A program made the position numbers and the translations under genes. Shown here piece by piece: positions 26,838-34,686 of a DNA stretch of 64,000 nucleotides. This stretch comes from Fredinandcohnia onubensis. Its GTDB lineage: Bacteria > Bacillota > Bacilli > Bacillales > Bacillaceae_L. The DNA lies in the NCBI RefSeq assembly GCF_031181385.1, contig NZ_JAPSKV010000002.1, positions 418,382 through 482,381 of the forward strand, read 5' to 3'. The notes beneath the pieces are model-generated. The model searched no databases. It had not been told where the DNA came from and saw only the letters and a list, made by a program, of their open reading frames with translations. Numbering within the stretch: position 1 is the stretch's first letter; each line of letters starts with the position of its first letter.

Positions 26838-26912
26838 CTACTCACGGATGTAGGAATACATTGTCACCTCAGCGGCTGTATTAATCACTTCATACTCAGG
26901 AATGACCCACAT
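26838..26912 (-). CDS. pqqA: PQQ precursor peptide PqqA (24 residues)
   Basis: 24-codon frame, ATG at 26912 behind GGGGGTGA, TAG at 26838. The peptide starts M-W-V-I-P-E-Y and contains the invariant E-V-T-M-Y motif (Glu15 and Tyr19), the two residues that become PQQ. It is the first gene of the operon, 20 bases before the pqqB start chosen here. It is too short for a length-based gene search and is easily missed. Confidence 0.96.
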   Translation of the reverse strand: MWVIPEYEVINTAAEVTMYSYIRE

Positions 26913-27071
26913 GCTTTTCACCCCCTTCAAAAGAATAAATATATATGGAAATTAATTAAAATTCGCCCTTTCAAGCTATTCTTATGATAAAAAAAGGCGC
27001 AAAATAACCATGAATTTCGACATAAAGTTGTCCAATTTGCCAATTTGAACGAGACGAACCTATCCATGAGT

Positions 27072-27110
27072 AAAAAAAACAATGCCCTGAAATAACCCAA
27101 GAGCATTGTT
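27072..27110 (-). terminator. Terminator after the MATE gene
   Basis: ACAATGC and GCATTGT arms (27079-27109) with extra inner pairing CCCTG/CTTGGG, and a run of eight T on the minus strand. It separates the MATE gene from the pqq operon, so pqqA needs its own promoter in 26913-27071. Confidence 0.8.
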
Positions 27111-27119
27111 GATCAATCA

Positions 27120-28472
27120 TTATTGTTTTAATACTGCACCCGAACTGAATAACTCCTTCTTTTTCCATCCACCCCATTTAAAATAGGAAAATGAAAAAAT
27201 GCTGCTAATGATAAAACTAATTCCTATCCCTAGTGCAATTCCGTTCTGCCCAATCAGACTCGAGCAGAAATAAGTAAGTGGATATCGGAGAAGCCAGAAG
27301 GATAGGATGTTTAATATTAAAACTTGATACATGGCTCCCGCTCCTCTTACGACACCATTCAAAATAAAATTAATGCCAATGAATGGATAAAAGAAAGCGA
27401 CCATTTTCAAATAGTCCGTTCCAAAAGTGACCGCTTCTTTTTCCTGAATAAACAACTTCGTGAGTCCTTCGGCAAACAAGAACACACCTAATGCAATTGA
27501 CACCGTAATAATTACATTGAAAATTGTACCGTACACCGCAATCTGACGGACTCGCTCCCATTGGTTGGCTCCAATATTTTGACCTGCCATACTATTCACG
27601 GCTGTGCCTAATGCCATCGCCGGAATGGTTATTAAACTATCAATTCGTTGTGAAGCACCAAAGCCTGCTACCACGGCCCCATCGAATGAATTTACCACTG
27701 ATAAAATGGCTGTAACTCCAGCGAAAATCACCATCATTTGCAGCCCAGCAGGAATTCCTAATTTTAAAATTAACCAAATATCATCTCTACTTGGTAAATA
27801 GGGAATAGAATATGGAACAAGATTGTGTCGAAACGTATACACTAATGCTAACAAAAATGAGATTCCTTGCGAAAACACAGTTGCCCATGCAGCTCCATGG
27901 ATCCCCCAATCAAAATAGGAAATAAATAATGGGTCCAAAACAGAATTCAACACAACTGCTATAAGCACAAAGCGTAACGGAGTCTTACTATCACCCAATG
28001 CCCTAAGTACAGTACCAATAAAGTTATATCCCATAATAAACAAAATACCAATAAAATTTATATCTAAGTATGCCTTTGCCTCATTGAGCATTTCCTTAGG
28101 CGTATTTAAAAATAATAATAGGGATTCTGAAAAAAAGTAACCAAATAAACCAACTACAATGGAAAGAGTTGATAATATGACAACAAAAGCATTCACATAT
28201 TTTTTTAATCCTTGCTTATCGTTCATCCCTTTTTGTTGGGAGAGAATTGTCAATGTAGCGTTGTTAATTCCAATAATGAACGCCAATACCGTGACAACAA
28301 TTGTAGAAGAAATGGTAATCGCCCCTAGTGCATTTGCACCTAGTAAATTCCCTACCCACAAACTATCGATAAATTGATAGGAAACTTGAAGCAGATTAGT
28401 TAACATTATGGGTCCAGCAAAAGTAATTAATTGCTTGCGGATTGAGCCTTGCGTGAAATCCTGTTGCGTCAA
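27120..28472 (-). CDS. MATE-family efflux transporter
   Basis: 450 residues with twelve helices in two similar halves. The N-terminal G-S-I-R-K-Q-L-I-T-F-A-G-P-I-M and S-Y-Q-F-I-D-S-L-W-V-G-N are MATE (DinF/NorM) marks. The family exports cationic drugs or metabolites using a sodium or proton gradient. The start is a TTG at 28472 behind GGAG. It is a monocistronic unit with its own terminator. Confidence 0.9.
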   Translation of the reverse strand: MTQQDFTQGSIRKQLITFAGPIMLTNLLQVSYQFIDSLWVGNLLGANALGAITISSTIVVTVLAFIIGINNATLTILSQQKGMNDKQGLKKYVNAFVVILSTLSIVVGLFGYFFSESLLLFLNTPKEMLNEAKAYLDINFIGILFIMGYNFIGTVLRALGDSKTPLRFVLIAVVLNSVLDPLFISYFDWGIHGAAWATVFSQGISFLLALVYTFRHNLVPYSIPYLPSRDDIWLILKLGIPAGLQMMVIFAGVTAILSVVNSFDGAVVAGFGASQRIDSLITIPAMALGTAVNSMAGQNIGANQWERVRQIAVYGTIFNVIITVSIALGVFLFAEGLTKLFIQEKEAVTFGTDYLKMVAFFYPFIGINFILNGVVRGAGAMYQVLILNILSFWLLRYPLTYFCSSLIGQNGIALGIGISFIISSIFSFSYFKWGGWKKKELFSSGAVLKQ

Positions 28473-28583
28473 AACGTGAACACTCCTTATTCTTTCAGAG
28501 ATATCTGTTCTCTAGGATACCACACCTTCTCTGTGCTGTCTGATTCCTTTACCTCTAGAAATGAGTTAATAATTTTGCATAAC

Positions 28584-28621
28584 TAAAAAAACAATAAAGG
28601 AGTTTTCCTCTATTGTTTTTC
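28584..28621 (-). terminator. Terminator after the DAO-type oxidoreductase
   Basis: AAAAACAATA and TATTGTTTTT arms with additional AGGA/TCCT pairing. T-rich on the minus strand. Confidence 0.8.
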
Positions 28622-28679
28622 CTAGAATATAATAATTACCCTCTTAATCATATATAAAAATTATTAAAGAGACTTGATA

Positions 28680-29807
28680 TTACACATGCTTCTTTATCAC
28701 AATTGCACGACCTGGTTGACATGGTGTAAGATCCAGTTCAATCTCTTCATCTTGAATCATTGAAGCTGCTAAACTACCAATATATGGACCCATTGTAAGC
28801 CCGGATGGTCCTAATCCAGTAGCAAGTACTACGTCTTCAAGTGTATCCACAGTTCCTAGAATTGGTAACACATCTGGTCCCATTGGTCGAAATCCGATAC
28901 GAACCTCTACCAAGGTTCCATCTTCTAAACCCGGTGCAACCTCTAGGGCTTCGGTCAAAACCTCATTTACCCCACCGGCAGTCAATCGATAATCAAATCC
29001 TGATCCAGTTTCTCTAGTCGCCCCTGCTACAATTCTACCATCATCAAATGGAACCAAATAGTGGGTTGACTGAGGAATAATAATCGGCCAATCAGAACTG
29101 TCCTTTCCAGGTAATTTGATATGAGCAATCTGACCACGCTGTGGATTGACATTTAAATGGATACCAAACGGTTCCAATAATTCGGGAGCCCAAGCCCCTG
29201 TAGTAATAAGGACTTTATCGGCAAAAATTGTTTTATTTCCAACCGTAACACCAATTACTTTCCTATTCTCATGAACTAGTTCTGCTTCACCTTCAACAAA
29301 CTCAGCACCGTGACGTTGTGCAACGCGGTTTAGCGCATCACGTAGTAAAGCACCATCTACTCTTGCTCCTCCTGATACAAACAAAGCCTCCATATTTTGG
29401 TTAAGTGGCGGAAAGACCTCTCGGGCCTGCTCTGCATTAAGACGCAGGATATCTCCTATTTCAGGTGCATCCTTGCGTTTGGTTTTCACTCTCTCTTCAA
29501 TTTCATCCAATTTATCAGGATCTGACGAGACACACAATGCCCCAACCTTTTTAAAGCCAACATCATTTTCGCCTTCTTTTTGCAAGGTAGAAATTAAATC
29601 TTGATAGAAAACAAAACTTTCCTTAGCAAGATTATACCAAGTTTCATTTTCAACCTCTTTAATCCAGGGACAAACAATCCCCGCTCCAGCAGAAGTTGCC
29701 TTACCTTTTTGTTGTTTATCAATCATGATGACATCTTGATTATTTTTGGCTAAGTGATACGCTGCGCTTGCACCAACAATTCCTGTTCCGATTACAATGA
29801 CTTTCAT
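28680..29807 (-). CDS. FAD-dependent oxidoreductase, DAO/DadA-like
   Basis: 375 residues. The FAD dinucleotide loop V-I-G-T-G-I-V-G-A-S-A-A-Y-H-L opens the protein. The C-terminal R-I-G-F-R-P-M-G-P-D-V-L-P-I-L-G and A-T-G-L-G-P-S-G-L-T-M-G-P are typical of DAO-fold amine or D-amino-acid dehydrogenases. The substrate cannot be assigned; glycine, sarcosine, proline or D-amino acids are all possible. It is divergent from meso-diaminopimelate dehydrogenase, which makes a D-amino-acid substrate attractive but unproven. ATG at 29807 with GGAGTGAG. Confidence 0.85.
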   Translation of the reverse strand: MKVIVIGTGIVGASAAYHLAKNNQDVIMIDKQQKGKATSAGAGIVCPWIKEVENETWYNLAKESFVFYQDLISTLQKEGENDVGFKKVGALCVSSDPDKLDEIEERVKTKRKDAPEIGDILRLNAEQAREVFPPLNQNMEALFVSGGARVDGALLRDALNRVAQRHGAEFVEGEAELVHENRKVIGVTVGNKTIFADKVLITTGAWAPELLEPFGIHLNVNPQRGQIAHIKLPGKDSSDWPIIIPQSTHYLVPFDDGRIVAGATRETGSGFDYRLTAGGVNEVLTEALEVAPGLEDGTLVEVRIGFRPMGPDVLPILGTVDTLEDVVLATGLGPSGLTMGPYIGSLAASMIQDEEIELDLTPCQPGRAIVIKKHV

Positions 29808-30191
29808 GTACTCACTCCTTCTAATTCTATTGTATTTATTTCTCTTGGACTTTACCTTAACTACTTTTGCATCAAACGTTTTAAATGATTGGACTACTTT
29901 TGCGATAAATCTATCTATGAATTTTAACTACCTTTGATGTATTATTATGTATGAATATAAATTTTTAGTATGTGGGTCCTTTATGTCCAAATTCTACTGC
30001 GTTTGTATAAAAAACTTTTCGAATATCGAAGAAAATCATTGGCAGTGAGGGCTTATTCTATTATTATAAGTATTATCAAAAAAGTTTGGAAATCGAATGA
30101 CCCAAAATAGGTTTACATAGAAAGCTAACTGGGCAATTTAAACATTGACATAATTTTTTTGATAGTATTTAGAAGTAAAGGAGAAATGTAT
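29808..30191. other. Divergent intergenic region between the DAO and ddh genes
   Basis: AT-rich with no open frame supported. A TTGACA box at about 30144-30149 may be the -35 element of ddh, but the -10 element is unclear. No riboswitch pattern was recognised. Confidence 0.4.
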
Positions 30192-31172
30192 ATGAGCAAC
30201 AAAATTAGACTAGGTATCGTAGGTTACGGTAATCTTGGAAAAGGCGCAATTAAAGCTATTAAACAATCTCCTGATATGGAATTAGTAGCAGTTTTTACAA
30301 GAAGAGATCCAGAAACACTCGTTCTTGATGAGCCAAATGTAAAAGCTGAGCATATTTCAAATGCAAGTGATTATCAAGGTAAAATTGATGTTATGCTACT
30401 TTGTGGGGGATCTGCTACAGACCTACCTGAACAAACTCCGCAAATTGCTAGCATGTTCAATACTGTAGATAGTTTTGATACCCATGCAAAAATCCCTGAA
30501 TTCTATGCAGCTGTTAACGAAGCTGCGAAAAATACGACTGCTATTATTTCAGTAGGTTGGGATCCAGGTTTATTCTCAATTAATCGTGTTATGGCGGATG
30601 CGATTTTACCAAATGGTGAAAATTATACATTCTGGGGCAAAGGCCTAAGTCAAGGACATTCTGATGCAATTAGACGAGTAGATGGTGTTAAAAATGGTGT
30701 GCAATATACGATTCCATCTGAGGATGCAATGGAAAAAGTGCGCAGTGGTTCAAATCCAGAACTAACAACTGCTGAAAAGCATCGCCGTGTCTGCTATATC
30801 GTTGCTGAAGAAGGTGCAGACAAAGCAGCTATCGAAAATGAAATTAAAACAATGCCAAACTATTTCGCTGATTATGATACAGAAGTGAATTTTATCTCAG
30901 AAGAAGAATTAAACCGTGAGCACTCAAAAGCACCACATGGTGGCTTTGTCATTCGCGGTGGAAAAACGAGTGAAGACACTACACAGGTATATGAATTCTC
31001 TCTAAAATTAGACAGCAATCCTGAATTTACGTCTGCTGTATTAGTTGCATATGCAAGAGCAGCATACCGCTTGAACCAAGAAAAGCAATTTGGTGCTAAA
31101 ACTGTATTCGATGTAGCACCAAGCTATATTACACCACGTTCTCCAGAAGAACTAAGAAAAGATTATTTATAA
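30192..31172 (+). CDS. ddh: meso-Diaminopimelate D-dehydrogenase
   Basis: 326 residues, the standard length. ATG at 30192 with AAGGAG eight bases before it. The NADPH loop I-V-G-Y-G-N-L-G-K-G and the substrate region (V-D-S-F-D-T-H, S-V-G-W-D-P-G, K-A-P-H-G-G-F-V-I-R-G) are those of Ddh. It reversibly aminates L-tetrahydrodipicolinate to meso-diaminopimelate in one step, bypassing the succinylase or acetylase branch. Ddh is known in Corynebacterium and in Lysinibacillus-type bacilli but is absent from most Bacillus. It has its own strong terminator and no lysine-pathway neighbours. Confidence 0.95.
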   Translation: MSNKIRLGIVGYGNLGKGAIKAIKQSPDMELVAVFTRRDPETLVLDEPNVKAEHISNASDYQGKIDVMLLCGGSATDLPEQTPQIASMFNTVDSFDTHAKIPEFYAAVNEAAKNTTAIISVGWDPGLFSINRVMADAILPNGENYTFWGKGLSQGHSDAIRRVDGVKNGVQYTIPSEDAMEKVRSGSNPELTTAEKHRRVCYIVAEEGADKAAIENEIKTMPNYFADYDTEVNFISEEELNREHSKAPHGGFVIRGGKTSEDTTQVYEFSLKLDSNPEFTSAVLVAYARAAYRLNQEKQFGAKTVFDVAPSYITPRSPEELRKDYL

Positions 31173-31184
31173 GAAGCTCTTTTT

Positions 31185-31219
31185 AAAAAATCACTCACAA
31201 CATTTGTGAGTGATTTTTT
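31185..31219. terminator. Bidirectional terminator between ddh and sat
   Basis: The 16-base arms AAAAAATCACTCACAA and TTGTGAGTGATTTTTT close a 3-base loop. Confidence 0.92.
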
Positions 31220-31224
31220 CGTAC

Positions 31225-32946
31225 TTATTCATCACTGCCTCTGTACCGTTTGTATGGCAGTGGGTTCCAAACTCGATATTTTAAGTCTTCCGAACGAAGT
31301 GGTGAAGGGATATCATCAAAGATTTTTCGGGCAACTTCTAGTTCACGTTCTGCTTCGGACTTATCCTGATACATAAATTCATCGGAAGCTTTTTCCAATG
31401 CTTTATTTACCTTTTCTTCTAAATAGTCAACCACCATTTCTTGTTGTCTATGGATAGACTCTCTGGCTGATGCCACCCAATCTGGCTGAGCGGTACGAAG
31501 TGTGTCAGAAACATAGCTGAACTCTTCGAAAATATCTCTATATATCTTATCGGCATTTTCACGTACGTCCATGATAACATTTTCCAAATCTTCTATGGTA
31601 AGTTCCTCAACCTGAAGCGGTCTTCTACGTTTTGGACCACCAATTCTTGACCTCGTTAAATAATATGGGAAAATACTCTTTATCGTTTTACCGACAGGAG
31701 AAATGGCCATATTGTTCTCATCCACACCTTTTGGCTGTACACCTTGGATCGCAATCCGGGCGGACTCTGGTCTTACTATTTCTTTAGGTGGTAATACCCC
31801 ATACCGCAACAATTCACGAATCCCAGTCCCAGAGATATTAATACGATATTGCACATCATGTGGACATGTTTGATCAGTTGCTTGCGTACTACAGCGCGTA
31901 CAGTAGAACACTTCATGGAACAAGCGGATATCGATACCTAATTCATCAGGTGTAAATTCATCAAATATCGTATGGCTTGCATATTTTTCATAGAAATCAC
32001 CAATACCTGCATGATCTCGTCCGATTAAAGCGTGGGTACATCCATAGTTTTTCATGATCAAAGCATGGAGGACCGCTTCACGTGGACCAGCGAATATATA
32101 GGTAACTCGTAATGGTGCAAGTATCGTTCTTTCTTTTGGATAATATGTATCCAGCACACTGCGGTAAGACAGCATACGAAACTCGTGTCGCGTATATTCA
32201 CGCTTTGCCATTTCTACTAGGGGCTGAACAAATAGACCTTCTAACTCTTCTAAAGCATTTCTATGAATATACTCATGTCCGCGGTGTAATGGATTTGCTC
32301 CTGTAATAAATCCACCTACAGATTTAAACTTCTTTTTCTCATAAAAAAGCTTCCATGTTTCTTTTGGCTCCATTCTTATATCTTCAAATGGCCCCCAATG
32401 GACACGTCGAAGCAATTGTATCGGGCCGGCCAAAGCGGTATCTCCCATTCTACGATAAATAGAATCAACTCCAGGGTGGTTGCGGTCAGTTGTGCCAAAA
32501 AGATGGGTTGCTCGAAATTCACGATCATAGTCAAAGATATCATTCAATTTTAGAATAGCGACGGGTTCTCTTGTTTCATCCGCAAGTGCGACCTCATCCC
32601 CGACAGATAAAGTCTTAATCACCTGCTGATTTCGGTCACCAATTGGCGCGAAACTTAGCGGCACAGGCCAAACCACTCCATTTTTCAAGCGGCCCTTCGT
32701 AAGTACAGACTTGTAATCCTCTTCATCCATAAAACCTTCATTAGGAGACAACACCCCTGTTGCAATCATTTCAAGAGTAATGACGGCCTCCAAATCTACC
32801 ATAATCATTGGCAATTGCTTTGCTCTTTCCATTGCTTCCTCTTGTGCTTTCCCTGTAAGAACGCGATTCACCAATTTGCCACCATGTGGCTGTTGTGGAT
32901 AGCTTGCTAAAGTTTTTTCATCCAACACATCAGTAAACTGATTCAA
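31225..32946 (-). CDS. sat: Sulfate adenylyltransferase (ATP sulfurylase) with long C-terminal extension
   Basis: 573 residues from a TTG at 32946 (GGAGGGTGAT site). The catalytic motifs are present: H-R-G-H (221-224), Q-P-L-V near 241 and G-R-D-H-A-G (309-314). C-x-x-C at 349-352 and C-P-H at 361-363 form a probable zinc site. The catalytic part ends near residue 395; standard bacterial Sat stops there. The remaining 175 residues are a charged, mostly helical extension with no APS-kinase P-loop, so it is not a bifunctional PAPS synthase. The enzyme makes adenylyl sulfate from ATP and sulfate. No APS kinase or reductase gene is nearby. Confidence 0.92.
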   Translation of the reverse strand: MNQFTDVLDEKTLASYPQQPHGGKLVNRVLTGKAQEEAMERAKQLPMIMVDLEAVITLEMIATGVLSPNEGFMDEEDYKSVLTKGRLKNGVVWPVPLSFAPIGDRNQQVIKTLSVGDEVALADETREPVAILKLNDIFDYDREFRATHLFGTTDRNHPGVDSIYRRMGDTALAGPIQLLRRVHWGPFEDIRMEPKETWKLFYEKKKFKSVGGFITGANPLHRGHEYIHRNALEELEGLFVQPLVEMAKREYTRHEFRMLSYRSVLDTYYPKERTILAPLRVTYIFAGPREAVLHALIMKNYGCTHALIGRDHAGIGDFYEKYASHTIFDEFTPDELGIDIRLFHEVFYCTRCSTQATDQTCPHDVQYRINISGTGIRELLRYGVLPPKEIVRPESARIAIQGVQPKGVDENNMAISPVGKTIKSIFPYYLTRSRIGGPKRRRPLQVEELTIEDLENVIMDVRENADKIYRDIFEEFSYVSDTLRTAQPDWVASARESIHRQQEMVVDYLEEKVNKALEKASDEFMYQDKSEAERELEVARKIFDDIPSPLRSEDLKYRVWNPLPYKRYRGSDE

Positions 32947-33272
32947 TCATATCACCCTCCTATTACCACTTATATTCTATTGATATCCCTTATATCCTTC
33001 CGAAAATGAATATATATTAGAAAATTCAGTAAAGTATAGGTTTTTAAATAACAAGTTTGGATAAATTGCCTATGAATGATGGTTTTAACAGAATGAATTT
33101 TTTCTTTAAATCCGCATGGATTTTATATTTCTTTACCATTAACCCCTTAAATCGTACCAAAATCTTAACATTCTTATATAATAACACTAAAATATTTCGT
33201 ATTTACTCTTGTACAAATACTATTTTATCTTTATGATTATTATGTTATAAAATTTCACGTAGGAGGATTAAC
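32947..33272. other. Divergent intergenic region between sat and the purC-like gene
   Basis: Very AT-rich. No S-box, no clear PurR box and no supported open frame was seen. Confidence 0.4.
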
Positions 33273-33953
33273 ATGAAGCTTAAATACACAGGTAAAACAA
33301 AAGATGTCTATGAATTGCAGGACGGAAATTACTTACTTCAATTTAAAGACGATGTTACAGGCGTTGATGGTGTTTTTGATCCAGGTGCAAATACGGTTGG
33401 TTTAACAATTGAAGGTGCAGGTCGTGCTGGATTAAAATTAACTAAATACTTTTTCGAAATATTAAATGAAAGAGAAATTCCAACTCACTATATTGACGCT
33501 GATATCGAACAAGCAACCATGACAGTAAAACCGGCTGAAGTATTCGGAAAAGGTCTTGAAGTTATTTGCAGATATCGTACAGTTGGCAGCTTTCTTCGCC
33601 GATACGGCTTATATGCAGAAGAAGGACAAGCCCTGGATGCTTTTGTTGAAGTAACCTTAAAAGATGACGGTCGTGAAGATCCTCCCATCAGTGAAGACGC
33701 TTTGGACATGCTCGGTATCCTGTCTAAAGAAGAATATCAGGTATTAAAAAAACTTACACAACAAATCGGTGGTATCGTTAAAGATGAGCTTGCTAATAAA
33801 GGTATCGAATTATATGATATTAAATTCGAATTCGGACGCACTGGTGATGACAGACAAATTGTTCTTATCGATGAAATCTCCGGAGGAAACATGCGCGCAT
33901 ACAAAGACGGGGAATACATTGAACCACTAGAATTAGAAAAGATGTTTTTATAA
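33273..33953 (+). CDS. purC: SAICAR synthetase (phosphoribosylaminoimidazole-succinocarboxamide synthase)
   Basis: 226 residues, ATG at 33273 behind TAGGAGGA. G-K-T-K-D-V-Y-E at the N-terminus, R-Y-R-T-V-G-S-F-L-R-R-Y-G and the C-terminal F-E-F-G-R...I-D-E-I-S-G-G-N-M-R match SAICAR synthetase. It joins CAIR and aspartate with ATP in purine synthesis. It stands alone instead of in the pur operon, and its sequence style resembles clostridial PurC as far as I recall it. It may be a second copy. No purine riboswitch precedes it. Confidence 0.9.
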   Translation: MKLKYTGKTKDVYELQDGNYLLQFKDDVTGVDGVFDPGANTVGLTIEGAGRAGLKLTKYFFEILNEREIPTHYIDADIEQATMTVKPAEVFGKGLEVICRYRTVGSFLRRYGLYAEEGQALDAFVEVTLKDDGREDPPISEDALDMLGILSKEEYQVLKKLTQQIGGIVKDELANKGIELYDIKFEFGRTGDDRQIVLIDEISGGNMRAYKDGEYIEPLELEKMFL

Positions 33954-34088
33954 AAAAAAACAGCATTGTGCAGAATCGTTATAAATAGTATAAGAATTAG
34001 CGTTTCTTTTAATAGTTAAAAAGCAACACTATTTTCGTTAATTTTAAAATAGTTTTATAAAAAATAGACACGAAATAGTAAAGTAATC

Positions 34089-34146
34089 AGCACCCTTATT
34101 CACAACTTGACGATAGCTATTGTCTTCGTGCGAATGAGGGTGCTGT
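34089..34146. other. Long hairpin CAGCACCCT...AGGGTGCTG
   Basis: Arms CAGCACCCTTATTC and GAATGAGGGTGCTG pair almost fully across about 30 bases. It lies 135 bases past purC. There is no T run of note, so it may be a structured RNA or an element end rather than a terminator. Confidence 0.4.
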
Positions 34147-34199
34147 TATCTTTGCTTATCTATACACAAGGAACAATATAGTCGTTTTTGAAATCACAT

Positions 34200-34573
34200 T
34201 ACCTTTTTTTGGGTTTTGCGAATGATTTTATCCTGCCAACCTATAAAAAAGTATACGCATTTCTTCTTTCCGTATGTTTTTATCGCTTTCTTCCTCAAAA
34301 ACGATACACAAATGGATATTTGTTACTTTTTCTATCTCTTTTTGAATTACCTCTTCCTTTTTTTGGGTTTTGCGAATGATTTTATCCTGCAACCTATAAA
34401 AAAGCATACGCATTTCTTCTTTCCATATGCTTTTATCGCTTTCTTCCTCAAAAACGATACACAAATGGATAATTTTTACTTCCCCTGTCTCCTTTTGAAT
34501 TATTTCTACCTTTTTTTGGATTATACGAATGACTTCATACACCAACCAATATAAAAGCATACACATTTTTTTG
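34200..34573. repeat. Tandem direct repeat, about 153 bp, 2.4 copies
   Basis: TTTTTTGGGTTTTGCGAATG recurs at about 34205 and 34359, and a diverged third start lies near 34512 (TTTTTTTGGATTATACGAAT). The period is 154 then 153 bases. Copies 1 and 2 are about 90 percent alike. Both strands are open over the array; the minus reading gives a lysine/glutamate-rich 51-residue repeat (E-E-E-S-D-K...E-E-M-R) and the plus reading an aromatic one. Neither has a ribosome binding site, so coding is not supported. Confidence 0.85.
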
Positions 34574-34686
34574 TCCTAAAAACGGCATCAAAACGTAACC
34601 AGCCCTAGTACTTCCACTCTACCTATAAAAATAAAGAACTTGGGGATAGTAATGGGTAGAAAAAGGATAAATGGATGGTGAAATAG

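Noticed and set aside
21629..26912. MFS transporter as the PQQ exporter
   Set aside because: It is separated from pqqE by a terminator-like hairpin and the repeat array, and nothing in its sequence indicates PQQ; proximity alone is too weak.
31225..32946. Bifunctional ATP sulfurylase/APS kinase
   Set aside because: The C-terminal extension has no G-x-x-x-x-G-K-S/T loop or other APS-kinase motif.
34228..34566. 112-residue repeat protein on the minus strand (and a similar frame on the plus strand)
   Set aside because: Both strands are equally open because of the base bias; no ribosome binding site or terminator supports either.
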